DNA of 64,000 nucleotides from Pectobacterium araliae. Its GTDB lineage: Bacteria; Pseudomonadota; Gammaproteobacteria; Enterobacterales; Enterobacteriaceae. Positions 17,329 through 26,842 of this stretch are shown piece after piece; position 1 is the stretch's first letter, and each line of letters opens with the position of its first letter. A program made the translations under genes and the position numbers. Under the pieces are notes generated by a model, which was not told where the DNA came from, did not search any database, and saw nothing but the letters and a program-made list of their open reading frames with translations. Location: contig NZ_AP028908.1 of NCBI RefSeq assembly GCF_037076465.1, forward strand, positions 744,001 to 808,000. Reading direction: 5' to 3'.

Positions 17329-19089
17329 GTGGATATGATTACCCAACTCCGTCGGCGTCCTCTGGTGGAGGATAGTGACTTACCTGATACCGTTCCGCCT
17401 TTGCTACGTCGTCTCTATGCGCAGCGCGGCGTGAAAGGTGCGCAGGAGCTGGAACGTAACCTGAGTGGTTTACTCAATTACCGTTTACTCAGCGGCATTG
17501 ATAAAGCGATCGACCTGCTGCAACTGGCGCTGGCAGAGAAGCGCTGCATCGTCATCGTTGGCGATTTTGATACCGATGGTGCCACCAGCACCGCGCTTAC
17601 CGTATTAGCGCTGCGCAGTATGGGTGGCGTGAACGTGAAATATCTGGTGCCGAACCGTTTTGAAAACGGCTACGGGCTAAGCCCGGAAGTGGTGGCACAG
17701 GCTGCCGCGCTGGGTGCGGAAGTGATTGTGACCGTTGATAACGGGATCTCTTCTCACTCGGGAGTCGACGACGCGCATCGGCGCGGTATCGCGGTACTGG
17801 TGACCGATCACCACCTGCCGGGCGAAATCCTGCCTGACGCCGATGCGATGATTAACCCCAATCTGCCAGATTGTGCCTTCCCTTCCAAAGCGCTGGCTGG
17901 CGTGGGGGTGGCATTTTATCTGATGATGGCGCTATTTGTGCGCCTGCGTGACAGTGACTGGTTTACGCAACCCTTTTTTACGCAGCAGGGTCTGGCGAAG
18001 CCGAATCTCACCGAATTACTGGATCTGGTGGCGCTGGGCACGGTGGCTGACGTCGTGCCGCTGGATGCCAACAACCGGATTCTGGTGGCTCAGGGGCTGA
18101 ATCGTATTCGCGCAGGTGAGTGCCGTCCAGGTATTCGCGCGCTGCTGGAAGTGGCTAACCGTGATGCCAGCCAACTGGTCGCCAGCGATTTAGGCTTTGC
18201 CATCGGACCGCGCCTCAATGCAGCCGGACGGCTGGACGATATGACGGTCGGGGTCGAACTGCTATTGAGTAACGATATTACTCAGGCGCGCATGTTGGCT
18301 AACGATTTAGATGCGTTGAATCAGGACAGGCGCGAAATCGAGCAGGGAATGCAGGTCGAAGCCTTGCACCTGTGCGAATCGCTGGAGCGTACCCGAACTG
18401 AATTGCCCTACGGTCTGGCGATGTATCACCCTGAATGGCATCAGGGCGTTGTTGGTATCCTGGCTTCGCGTATTAAAGAGCGCTTTCATCGCCCAGTGAT
18501 TGCCTTTGCACCCGCAGGCAACGGTATGCTGAAAGGATCGGGACGTTCCATTGCTGGTCTGCATCTTCGTGATGCGCTGGAACGACTGGATACGCTATAC
18601 CCCGGAATGATGGACAAGTTTGGCGGACACGCGATGGCGGCAGGGTTATCGCTGCATGAAACGCAGTTTGAGGATTTCCGTCAGCGCTTCGGCGAACTGG
18701 TGGGGGAGTGGCTTGAACCCTCTCAGCTCGAAGGTGTCGTCTGGTCTGATGGCGAACTGGCATTGCCTGAACTGAATTTGCTCTCGACGGCAGAAATGCT
18801 GCGTTATGCAGGGCCGTGGGGACAGGCGTTTCCTGAACCGACATTTGATGGCTGCTTCCGTATTCTGCAACCCCGCTTGCTCAAAGAACGCCATTTGAAA
18901 GCAATGTTTGAACCGATCGGTGCAACAGGGCAGGTGCCGCTGTTAGATGGCATCGCGTTTAATGTCGATACCACCATCTGGCCCGATCCGAGCATTAAAG
19001 AAGTGGAAATGGTGTATCGGCTGGATATTAACGAGTTTCGCGGTAAACGCTCGGTGCAATTGATGATCCAACATCTGTGGCCGCGCTGA
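17329..19089 (+). CDS. recJ: Single-stranded-DNA 5'-3' exonuclease RecJ
   Basis: This is a DHH-family exonuclease for RecF recombination and mismatch repair (586 residues). DHH phosphoesterase motifs are visible: GDFDTDGATSTAL, VTVDNGISSHSG, VTDHHLPGE (the DHH), and ALGTVADVVPLDANNRIL. The C-terminal DHHA1/OB part includes GSGRSIAGLHLRDAL and KFGGHAMAAGLSL. Translation may begin at GTG 17329 or ATG 17335, with no strong ribosome site for either. It is six bases after dsbC. Confidence 0.94.
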   Translation: MDMITQLRRRPLVEDSDLPDTVPPLLRRLYAQRGVKGAQELERNLSGLLNYRLLSGIDKAIDLLQLALAEKRCIVIVGDFDTDGATSTALTVLALRSMGGVNVKYLVPNRFENGYGLSPEVVAQAAALGAEVIVTVDNGISSHSGVDDAHRRGIAVLVTDHHLPGEILPDADAMINPNLPDCAFPSKALAGVGVAFYLMMALFVRLRDSDWFTQPFFTQQGLAKPNLTELLDLVALGTVADVVPLDANNRILVAQGLNRIRAGECRPGIRALLEVANRDASQLVASDLGFAIGPRLNAAGRLDDMTVGVELLLSNDITQARMLANDLDALNQDRREIEQGMQVEALHLCESLERTRTELPYGLAMYHPEWHQGVVGILASRIKERFHRPVIAFAPAGNGMLKGSGRSIAGLHLRDALERLDTLYPGMMDKFGGHAMAAGLSLHETQFEDFRQRFGELVGEWLEPSQLEGVVWSDGELALPELNLLSTAEMLRYAGPWGQAFPEPTFDGCFRILQPRLLKERHLKAMFEPIGATGQVPLLDGIAFNVDTTIWPDPSIKEVEMVYRLDINEFRGKRSVQLMIQHLWPR

Positions 19090-19205
19090 TATACCCGAAC
19101 CACATATGGTGGGCAGAAAGTCTATAAACTGGGCGTTTTATTCGCTAGAATGGCGGGTTACATCATTCCGTTGTCAACGACTTAACGTAAGAATATAAAA
19201 AAATC

Positions 19206-20304
19206 ATGTTTGAAATTAATCCGGTAAAAAACCGCATTCAGGATCTGTCTGAACGTAGCGCCGTTCTTCGGGGGTATCTTTGACTATGATGCCAAGAAAG
19301 AACGCCTTGAAGAAGTAAACGCTGAACTGGAACAACCTGATGTCTGGAATGAGCCTGAACGCGCTCAGGCATTAGGAAAAGAACGTTCCTCGCTGGAAGC
19401 TATCGTCGATACCATCGATCAACTGGCTCAAGGGCTGGAAGATGTAAATGGTCTGCTTGAGCTCGCGGTGGAAGAAGACGATGAAGATACCTTTAATGAA
19501 ACCTCGTTAGAACTGGACGCACTGGAAAATAAATTAGCCCAGCTTGAGTTCCGTCGCATGTTCTCCGGTCAGTACGACAGCGCAGACTGCTATCTGGATA
19601 TCCAGGCGGGTTCTGGTGGTACGGAAGCGCAGGACTGGGCCAGCATGCTGGTGCGTATGTACCTGCGTTGGGCGGAAGCGAAAGGGTTTAAAACCGAAAT
19701 TATTGAAGAGTCAGACGGTGACGTGGCCGGTACGAAATCCGCCACTATTAAGATCATCGGTGACTATGCGTTTGGCTGGCTGCGCACTGAAACCGGCGTG
19801 CATCGTCTGGTGCGTAAGAGCCCATTCGACTCTGGTGGCCGCCGTCACACTTCATTCAGCTCGGCGTTTGTCTACCCGGAAGTGGATGACGATATTGATA
19901 TCGAAATCAATCCAGCCGACCTGCGTATTGACGTGTACCGCGCATCTGGTGCGGGTGGTCAGCACGTTAACCGGACAGAATCCGCCGTGCGTATTACCCA
20001 CATTCCGACCAACATTGTCACACAGTGTCAGAATGACCGTTCCCAGCATAAAAACAAAGATCAGGCGATGAAACAGCTGAAAGCCAAGCTGTACGAGTTT
20101 GAGATGCAAAAGAAAAATGCTGAGAAGCAGGTGATGGAAGACAACAAATCTGATATCGGCTGGGGTAGTCAAATTCGTTCTTATGTTCTGGATGATTCGC
20201 GCATCAAAGATTTACGTACCGGAGTGGAAACACGTAACACTCAGGCGGTACTGGATGGCGATCTGGACAAATTTATTGAAGCAAGTTTAAAAGCGGGGTT
20301 ATAA
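19206..20304 (+). CDS. prfB: Peptide chain release factor 2 (programmed +1 frameshift)
   Basis: RF2 terminates translation at UGA and UAA. The gene needs a +1 frameshift: 25 codons from ATG 19206 end at an in-frame TGA (19281-19283), and the rest is read from GAC at 19282, giving 365 residues as in E. coli. The anticodon-like SPF tripeptide is seen in [14 protein letters not shown] and the catalytic GGQ in [16 protein letters not shown]. The residue four before GGQ (position 246) is Ala, the common form, not the Thr of E. coli K-12. It is followed after 9 bases by lysS. Confidence 0.96.
19270..19284 (+). promoter_or_regulatory. prfB programmed frameshift site
   Basis: GGGGGTATCTTTGAC combines an internal Shine-Dalgarno-like GGGGG, the slippery CTT codon and the TGA stop followed by C. 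This is the standard RF2 autoregulatory element: low RF2 lets the ribosome slip +1 at CUU-UGA. Confidence 0.95.
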
Positions 20305-20313
20305 GAAATTCAC

Positions 20314-21831
20314 ATGGCTGAATCACAATCACAGGGTGCCGATCAGGCGCAAGATCTGAATAATGAATTAAAAACGCGTCGGGAAAAGCTGGTGGCGCTG
20401 CGTGAAAACGGGATCGCCTTCCCGAATGATTTCCGCCGTGACAGCACCTCCGATCGTCTGCACGCTGAGTTCGATGGTAAAGAGAACGAAGAGCTGGAAG
20501 AACTGGGCATCGAAGTGACCGTTGCAGGCCGTATGATGACCCGTCGCATCATGGGTAAAGCCTCTTTCGTGACCTTGCAGGACGTGGGTGGCCGCATTCA
20601 ACTGTATGTTTCCCGCGACGATCTGGCGGAAGGCATCTATAACGAGCAGTTCAAGAAATGGGATCTGGGCGATATCCTGGGCGCACGCGGCAAGCTGTTC
20701 AAAACCAAAACAGGCGAGCTGTCCATTCACTGTACCGAACTGCGTCTGCTGACCAAAGCGCTGCGTCCGCTGCCGGATAAATTCCACGGTTTGGCCGATC
20801 AGGAAACGCGTTACCGCCAGCGCTATTTGGATCTGATCGCTAACGACGAATCCCGCAATACCTTCCGCATCCGCTCTAACGTGATGGCGGCTATCCGCCG
20901 CTTCATGGTAGATAACGGTTTCATGGAAGTCGAAACGCCGATGATGCAGGTGATCCCCGGCGGTGCGTCTGCCCGTCCGTTCATCACGCACCATAACGCG
21001 CTGGACATCGACATGTACCTGCGCATCGCGCCGGAACTGTACCTGAAGCGTCTGGTTGTGGGGGGGTTTGAGCGTGTGTTCGAGATCAACCGTAACTTCC
21101 GTAACGAAGGTGTTTCCCCGCGTCACAACCCTGAATTCACCATGATGGAACTTTATATGGCGTATGCCGATTATAAAGACCTGATTGTGTTGACGGAAAA
21201 CCTGTTCCGCACGCTGACGCAGGACGTGCTGGGCTCGACGACGGTGGAATATGGCGACCAGACATTCGACTTCGGCAAGCCGTTCGAGAAGCTGACGATG
21301 CGCGAAGCGATCTGCAAATACCGTCCTGAAACCAACGCTGCCGATCTGGACGATCTAGAGAAAGCGACCGCGATCGCCCAGTCTCTGGGCATCAAGATCG
21401 AGAAAAGTTGGGGCTTGGGCCGCATTGTTACCGAGATCTTCGAAGAGACGGCAGAAAGCAGCCTGATCCAACCGACCTTCATCACCGAATATCCGGCTGA
21501 AGTGTCGCCGCTGGCGCGTCGTAACGATCAGAACCCGGAAATCACCGATCGCTTTGAATTCTTCATCGGCGGCCGTGAAATCGGTAACGGTTTCTCCGAG
21601 CTGAATGATGCCGAAGATCAGGCAGAGCGTTTTGCGCAGCAGGTGAATGCTAAAGATGCAGGTGATGACGAAGCGATGTTCTACGACGAAGACTACGTGA
21701 CGGCGCTGGAACACGGTCTGCCGCCAACTGCGGGTCTGGGTATCGGTATCGACCGCATGGTGATGTTGTTCACGAACAGCCACACTATCCGCGACGTTAT
21801 TCTGTTCCCAGCGATGCGTCCGCAGAAGTAA
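20314..21831 (+). CDS. lysS: Lysyl-tRNA synthetase (class II)
   Basis: This is a class IIb lysyl-tRNA synthetase of 505 residues, identical in length to E. coli LysS. The N-terminal OB-fold anticodon domain occupies about residues 60-150. Motif 2 is in [20 protein letters not shown] and motif 3 in [20 protein letters not shown]. It is downstream of prfB in the conserved operon and is followed by an intrinsic terminator. Confidence 0.96.
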   Translation: MAESQSQGADQAQDLNNELKTRREKLVALRENGIAFPNDFRRDSTSDRLHAEFDGKENEELEELGIEVTVAGRMMTRRIMGKASFVTLQDVGGRIQLYVSRDDLAEGIYNEQFKKWDLGDILGARGKLFKTKTGELSIHCTELRLLTKALRPLPDKFHGLADQETRYRQRYLDLIANDESRNTFRIRSNVMAAIRRFMVDNGFMEVETPMMQVIPGGASARPFITHHNALDIDMYLRIAPELYLKRLVVGGFERVFEINRNFRNEGVSPRHNPEFTMMELYMAYADYKDLIVLTENLFRTLTQDVLGSTTVEYGDQTFDFGKPFEKLTMREAICKYRPETNAADLDDLEKATAIAQSLGIKIEKSWGLGRIVTEIFEETAESSLIQPTFITEYPAEVSPLARRNDQNPEITDRFEFFIGGREIGNGFSELNDAEDQAERFAQQVNAKDAGDDEAMFYDEDYVTALEHGLPPTAGLGIGIDRMVMLFTNSHTIRDVILFPAMRPQK

Positions 21832-21877
21832 AAAGCAGGGCGTAAAAATAAGCCTGACGTTGTTGTCAAATTTCATC

Positions 21878-21905
21878 AAACCGGTGCAACTGCATCGGTT
21901 TTTTA
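21878..21905 (+). terminator. Intrinsic terminator of the prfB-lysS operon
   Basis: AAACCG-G-TGC and GCA-T-CGGTTT pair around an AACT loop and are followed by a run of T residues. It is positioned 46 bases after the lysS stop. Confidence 0.8.
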
Positions 21906-21926
21906 TTATCGACAATGCCAAATTTT

Positions 21927-21995
21927 AGGGTAAACACGGGGATGAGGTTCCCGTAGGACACCTCGCACCGTGGTGTCCCCGTGTATTTCGATCTT
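21927..21995. repeat. Intergenic palindromic repeat, copy 2
   Basis: This is a second copy of the element at 1674-1742. Perfect 9-bp outer arms ACACGGGGA and TCCCCGTGT enclose TGAGGTTCCCG and CACCGTGG, and the same GTGTATTTCGAT tail follows. It lies between the lysS terminator and the AraC gene. Confidence 0.6.
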
Positions 21996-22061
21996 ACCTC
22001 GATAGTATTATTACCTCGTTTTATCTCCGCATCCTTGCCGTCATTTCGTGATTGTCGCCTG

Positions 22062-22868
22062 ATGATGGAAGATGCTATTTTCAGGCATTCGTTCACTGCC
22101 GGAACACCCATTATGATGACGTACCGCGATGCCTGGTTCGAGCTGGCGCTGTTAACCAACGGCCGCAGTTTTCCACGACATACGCACGATGAGTTCGTCA
22201 TCAGCGCCAATCTTAGCGGGGTGGAAACGGTCTGGCTCGATGGGGAGACCTTTGTTGCCACCAACGATATGGTGACGACCTACAATCCTAATCAGCTACA
22301 GGGCAGCGACAACGCGTTTGATCGCTGGCAGTGCGCATCGCTGTACGTTCACCCGCTGGCATTCGAGCATTATTTCCATCAAACCTTTTTGTTCTCCCAG
22401 GGTTGGAATCCGTCGGCGCAACTGGCATCTGAGTTAAAACAGTTAGTCACCGCTGATTTGGACGACAGCACCCGTCAGGAGCGCATTATCCTGCTGCTGG
22501 CAGGATTGATGGAGGGGCAGCACCGAATGCCGCCTCAAAACCACGTCAAAGAGGCTGAGCGGATCACGCGGATCAAAGATGGGCTGTTGAACGATCTCAG
22601 CGATGTCCCCACGCTTGATCAGCTCGCGCAGCAGGAAACGTTGTCGGTCGCGCATCTGGTACGTTCGTTTAATCAGGCGGTCGGGCTGCCACCACTGGCG
22701 TGGCTAATGCAGCGGCGTATGTGTAAAGCACGAGAGCTGCTGCGGCAAGGCACAGCAATCAGTCAGGTCGCAGGCGATGTCGGGTTTGCCGATCAGGCGC
22801 ATTTCACTAAAGCTTTCAATCGCTATAACGCCATGACACCGGGACAGTTCCGCCGTATCAATTTTTGA
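22062..22868 (+). CDS. AraC-family transcriptional regulator
   Basis: This is a 268-residue AraC/XylS regulator. The N-terminal cupin-like ligand/dimer domain starts near SFTAGTPIMMTYRDAWFELA and contains FPRHTHDEFVISANLSG. The C-terminal 100 residues hold two helix-turn-helix motifs (TLDQLAQQETLSVAHLVRSF and ISQVAGDVGFADQAHFTKAF), ending in MTPGQFRR. It lies 62 bp upstream of a LysE exporter on the same strand and probably controls it, an arrangement common for amino-acid exporters. The start is uncertain: ATG 22062 or 22065, or possibly 22113. Confidence 0.85.
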   Translation: MMEDAIFRHSFTAGTPIMMTYRDAWFELALLTNGRSFPRHTHDEFVISANLSGVETVWLDGETFVATNDMVTTYNPNQLQGSDNAFDRWQCASLYVHPLAFEHYFHQTFLFSQGWNPSAQLASELKQLVTADLDDSTRQERIILLLAGLMEGQHRMPPQNHVKEAERITRIKDGLLNDLSDVPTLDQLAQQETLSVAHLVRSFNQAVGLPPLAWLMQRRMCKARELLRQGTAISQVAGDVGFADQAHFTKAFNRYNAMTPGQFRRINF

Positions 22869-22930
22869 CAATACAGCGTTTCCATTGAGTTTTACACTCG
22901 CCTTATTGCTTAACGCTCTAAGGGAATATC

Positions 22931-23614
22931 ATGCTGTTAGTTGTTTTTACGGGGATGCTGCTTTCCCTGTCACTGTGTCTCGATCTGGGAATGGTCAATA
23001 CTGCGATTATTAACCGTGGGCTGCGGCACGGGGCGCGTTCGGCATTTTATATCGGGCTGGGTTCCTGCTTTGGCGATCTGTTTTATGCCACGCTGTCGGT
23101 GCTGGGGTTGGCGGTGGTCTTTAACCTGACGCCAGTACGTTGGGTGTTATGGATTGGTGGTGGGCTGGTTCTGATCTGGATGACATTCAGCATGGCGCGT
23201 GCGGCATGGCGTGATTATCAGGTTAAGCGCTTTGCCGATTTATCTACGACAGAGAATGCGATGGGTTCCACTGCGTCACCTGCTCGGTACACTGAATTTT
23301 TCAGTGGCGTCGGCATGGCATTAGCGTCACCAACGGCGTTACTGTGGTTTGCGGCGATTGGCGGTACCATTATCGCGCAGTCTACCGATGGTTCTGCCTT
23401 CATGGTCGGCCTGTTTCTGCTGGGATTTTTCGTCGGCGGCGTACTATGGACGTTCTTCCTTGCCGCGCTGGTGAAATACGGCCAGCGCCTGCTGAAAGAA
23501 CGGATCTCATTCTATTGCAGCCTGATCTCTGCGCTGCTATTTGCCTATTTTGCCTGGCACGTCATTTCCAATGGTTATGAAACGTTGCTCCTACCGCTAG
23601 CCACGGCGGCATGA
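22931..23614 (+). CDS. LysE/RhtB-family amino-acid exporter
   Basis: This is an inner-membrane exporter of 227 residues with about six transmembrane helices. The N-terminal LysE pattern reads LLVVFTGMLLSLSLCLDLGM followed by VNTAIINRGLRHG, with GSCFGDLFYATLSVLG in helix 2. A short hydrophilic loop near residues 95-118 separates the halves. Substrate is not predictable from sequence. ATG 22931 follows AAGGGAAT. It is probably paired with the upstream AraC regulator. Confidence 0.88.
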   Translation: MLLVVFTGMLLSLSLCLDLGMVNTAIINRGLRHGARSAFYIGLGSCFGDLFYATLSVLGLAVVFNLTPVRWVLWIGGGLVLIWMTFSMARAAWRDYQVKRFADLSTTENAMGSTASPARYTEFFSGVGMALASPTALLWFAAIGGTIIAQSTDGSAFMVGLFLLGFFVGGVLWTFFLAALVKYGQRLLKERISFYCSLISALLFAYFAWHVISNGYETLLLPLATAA

Positions 23615-23650
23615 CCGGTCAAAACAACAGCACTTTGCCGGGTTTTTTAC

Positions 23651-23678
23651 TTGCTCGGCAACGGCATAGCGCTATAAT
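23651..23678 (+). promoter_or_regulatory. Promoter of tRNA-Gly
   Basis: TTGCTC (23651-23656) and a perfect TATAAT (23673-23678) are separated by 16 bp, followed by a GC-rich discriminator. The tRNA begins 18 bases after the -10 box. Confidence 0.8.
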
Positions 23679-23695
23679 GCCACTCGCCTCTCTGT

Positions 23696-23769
23696 GCGAG
23701 TGTAGTTCAATGGTAGAACGGCAGCTTCCCAAGCTGCATACGAGGGTTCGATTCCCTTCACTCGCTCCA
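23696..23769 (+). tRNA. glyU: tRNA-Gly (anticodon CCC)
   Basis: This is a 74-nt cloverleaf. The acceptor GCGAGTG pairs with CACTCGC, the D arm contains AGTTCAATGGTAGAAC, and the anticodon stem-loop CAGCTTCCCAAGCTG carries CCC at 23728-23730. The T arm is CGAGGGTTCGATTCCCTTC... and CCA is encoded. It matches E. coli glyU in type. Its 3' end is the attachment site of the following genomic island. Confidence 0.97.
23747..23761. repeat. Left attachment repeat (tRNA 3' end)
   Basis: TTCGATTCCCTTCAC in the T arm/acceptor of the tRNA is repeated exactly at 33595-33609. Downstream bases (…CCAAAA) are also similar at both ends. Confidence 0.75.
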
Positions 23770-23881
23770 AAATCTCTTCTTTCAACGTCTATCCAAGTCC
23801 AATAAATCCAGTCACCACAAGGCTTAGCGCTACTTCTCAGTCGTTCAGGGAAAACCCGCGTCTATCTAAATCTACCGGTCA

Positions 23882-23967
23882 ATGTGTATAGTAATGTGTA
23901 TAGGACAGGATGGAATCTAAAATCCTATACACATTCGCTCTCAACACAGGTAGGAAACTATACACAT
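23882..23967. repeat. Four decamer copies before the integrase gene (candidate arm sites)
   Basis: ATGTGTATAG occurs at 23882-23891 and 23894-23903 in direct orientation. Its reverse complement CTATACACAT occurs at 23925-23934 and 23958-23967, the last overlapping the integrase start codon. A fifth copy lies at 33529-33538 near the right end. The distribution suits integrase arm-type binding and autoregulation. Confidence 0.6.
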
Positions 23968-25186
23968 GCCGCTGACAGACCTTGAGATACGCCGCGCCAA
24001 GCCAGAAGACAAGTCCTACACCAAAAACGATGGTCATGGTCTTTCACTACTGATTGAACCTAACGGATCGAAGGGATGGCGTTATCGTTACCGTTTCGAT
24101 GGCAAAGCAAAATTGTTGTCACTTGGGACTTACCCCACCATTTCTTTAGCTGAAGCCAGACAGAAACGCGACGAGGCCAAAAAACTGGTTGCCGCAGGCA
24201 TCAATCCCAGCGAAGTGCGTAAAGAGGTAAAACTGGCTAAGGAGGGACGCCTTGGTAATACCTTTGAGGTGATCACCAGAGAATGGTATCAAAAACGGGT
24301 AGATCGCTGGTCTGATTCCTATGGTGCAGAAATGATGAAAACTTTTGAGGCAGATGTTTTCCCGTTTATTGGACACCGACCGATTGCAGATATTCAGGCA
24401 ATGGAATTAATGTCAGTGCTGGAAAAACTGGATGAGCGTGGTGCTACCGAGAAGCTTCGCAAAGTGCGTCAGCGCTGTGGGGAAGTCTGGAAATATGCCA
24501 TTGTGACGGGAAGAACGAAAGATAACCCTGCCATGAATCTCGACAGTGCTTTTGCCCCACATAAAAAAGAGCACTATGCATTTCTGACCGTCGATGAATT
24601 ACCGGAGTTTTTCCGCACCCTCAATACCTATAGTGGCAGTATCATCGTAAAGATGGCGATGCGTTTGCAGGCATACACCGGATTGCGTCCGGGTGAATTA
24701 AGGCAAGGGCGCTGGTCAGAAATTGATTTTGATAAGCGCTTATGGGAGATCCCCGCAGAGCGGATGAAAAAACGGCGGCCTCACTGTGTCCCATTGTCAG
24801 ATCAGATTTTATCGATTTTTGAACAGTTAAAACAAATCACAGGGAATTATCCGTTTATTTTCCCCGGCAGAGTCCAAAATAGTAAACCGATGAGTGATAT
24901 GGCGATGAACGTGTTGATCCGCCGACTTGGTTACGGCGGTCGAGTTACAGGGCATGGATTCCGTCATACCATGAGCACTATCTTGTATGAACAAGGTTAT
25001 CCCTCTGAATGGATTGAAACCCAGCTTGCGCATGTTGATAAGAATGCTATCCGTGGCACCTACAACCATGCGCAATATCTCGATGGCAGACGTGAGATGC
25101 TGCAATGGTATGCCGATTATATGGATAGCCTTGAAAACGGTGGTGACGTAGTGCATGGGACATTTAATCGGAGTAGTGGGAAATAA
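23966..25186 (+). CDS. P4-type tyrosine integrase
   Basis: This is a site-specific integrase of 406 residues, the usual length for P4/DUF4102-type island integrases. The N-terminal DUF4102 arm-binding domain contains LTDLEIRRAKPEDKSYTKND and KLLSLGTYPTISLAEARQKRDEAK. Catalytic residues lie in YTGLRPGELRQGRW (Arg), GHGFRHTMSTILYEQG (HxxR), QLAHVDKNAIRGTYNHA (His and the Tyr nucleophile). It begins about 200 bp from the tRNA and reads away from it, the standard order. It appears intact and could still excise the island. Confidence 0.93.
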   Translation: MPLTDLEIRRAKPEDKSYTKNDGHGLSLLIEPNGSKGWRYRYRFDGKAKLLSLGTYPTISLAEARQKRDEAKKLVAAGINPSEVRKEVKLAKEGRLGNTFEVITREWYQKRVDRWSDSYGAEMMKTFEADVFPFIGHRPIADIQAMELMSVLEKLDERGATEKLRKVRQRCGEVWKYAIVTGRTKDNPAMNLDSAFAPHKKEHYAFLTVDELPEFFRTLNTYSGSIIVKMAMRLQAYTGLRPGELRQGRWSEIDFDKRLWEIPAERMKKRRPHCVPLSDQILSIFEQLKQITGNYPFIFPGRVQNSKPMSDMAMNVLIRRLGYGGRVTGHGFRHTMSTILYEQGYPSEWIETQLAHVDKNAIRGTYNHAQYLDGRREMLQWYADYMDSLENGGDVVHGTFNRSSGK

Positions 25187-25634
25187 TAAATAAAATAGGG
25201 TTACTTTGGTTGGTCATAACCGTTTATTCATGTTCATATTAGTTTACACTGGTTTATCAATCTGGTGTTATTCTCTATTTATATGAGTATATCGAGAGAC
25301 ATAAATTCATATTTCTATATTAAATGGACATTGATAACGGAATTATTCTGAAAGTGTAAAGTTTATCTGTGATAGTTGAATTATTCTTTACGAAATATTT
25401 TACATATTATAAGTGAAGCCTTTATTTAAAGGCGTTGTAGCGGTTTTTTATAGGTATCCGGTGTGCATAAATTTTATTATCCGTACCTGTTTATTTTATG
25501 TCAAATAAATTTAATTAAGGCATTAATAATTAAGTGAATTAGTTCCTTTTTTTTTGTAAAAAATTTGATTTATTTAACATTGAAATATATTAGATAAGTC
25601 GGAGTGATATTAAAACGTAAAGATTGAGGGAATA
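25187..25634. other. AT-rich non-coding stretch in the island
   Basis: About 450 bp, very AT-rich, with no supported gene. A small hairpin GCCTTT-ATTT-AAAGGC lies at 25418-25433. The region probably holds the promoter of the recombinase genes, but I cannot fix it. Confidence 0.5.
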
Positions 25635-26841
25635 ATGGGATACAAGATAAAAAAACTTATCATGCGTAGTGGGGAGCGAGGACACCTTATCCTTGATAAA
25701 GAAACTGAACTGCCAGTTTACTATCAAAATCTTTTTCTTACTGAGAATGTCAGGAATAGAAATGCTACAGCTTCAACTGTAGAGGTAGTGGCAACTAACC
25801 TGCTAATTTTCAGCAATTTTTTAGATAGCAGGAAAATAAATATAGTAGAAAGAATTGAGGCTAAAAAAATACCTTAGTATTGCTGAAATCAATGACCTTA
25901 TAACATATGCAAAACAGAGGTTTGACAAACAGAAGATAACAAATATAAGGCAGATGAATAAGATGTTTATTGCCAAAAGAACCTTTAGTTACAGGATCCA
26001 TGTCTTTTCGAGTTATCTAAAGTGGTTGTGTATATTAGTTCACTCCACAAAAGGAATTCATGACAGATATGAAGTAGATAATTTTATCGAAAGCATCAAA
26101 GCACATATTCCGAGAAAGAGTTCATTAAATATGAATGATAGATCTGACAAATCATTAGATGAAGGAGAGATAAGAATACTGTTCAATCTGTTAAAAATTG
26201 ACGGAAATAATAATCCTTTTCAAAAGGATGTTCAGATAAGAAACAGGCTCATATTCTCTTTACTTTTTAATTTGGGTTTAATGGCAGGCGAGTTACTCAA
26301 TCTTAAAATAGATGATTTTGACCTCAGAGACAACACGCTGAGTATTATTAGAAGACATGATTCAAAGGAGGACAGAAGATCTTATCAGCCATTAGTCAAG
26401 ACGGGTGAGAGAGTTATTCCATTATTCGACGAATTAGCCAGTGACATTTTCAGATATATAAGTGATAGCAGGGAGAAGATGACTAAGAGAAAAAAACATA
26501 ATTTCTTATTAGTCGCACACTACGCTGGAAAAACTGCTGGAGAACCTTTAAGTATTTCAGCTTATGAGAAAATCATATCAACCCTGAAGAGAGCAAGTCC
26601 AGAATTATCCAAACTATCGGGTCATAGATTAAGGCATTCCTGGAATTATATATATTCAAAAGAAATGGATGTGTCTAATTTGGAATTTAGAAGAAAGAAA
26701 GAACTAAGAAATTATCTTCAGGGTTGGTCAAAAGGATCAAAAATGTCTGATAATTATAATTTCAAATACATATCACAACAAGAAAAAGAAGTTGTCCTGA
26801 GAATTTATGGTTCAATTAACAAAATAATTAGTGGGGCTTAG
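25635..26841 (+). pseudogene. Tyrosine recombinase 1 of the trio-like set, frameshifted
   Basis: The first 76 codons (25635 onward, with GAGGG five bases before ATG) give an N-terminal SAM-like domain ending VERIEAKK. Immediately after a run of seven A residues (25863-25869) this frame stops, while the +1 frame continues as KKYLSIAEINDLITYAKQRF to a full catalytic domain ending at 26841. Removing one A rejoins a protein of about 400 residues. The C-terminal boxes SGHRLRHSWN and SDNYNF are visible. The place where Arg I is expected reads GLMAGELL. It is either a frameshift pseudogene or a slippage-dependent gene; decay of its neighbours favours the former. Confidence 0.75.
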
Positions 26842-26842
26842 C

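Noticed and set aside
19206..19467. In-frame TGA after 25 codons of prfB as a sign of a pseudogene
   Set aside because: The context GGGGGTATCTTTGAC is the known RF2 programmed frameshift site and the joined product has the normal 365 residues.
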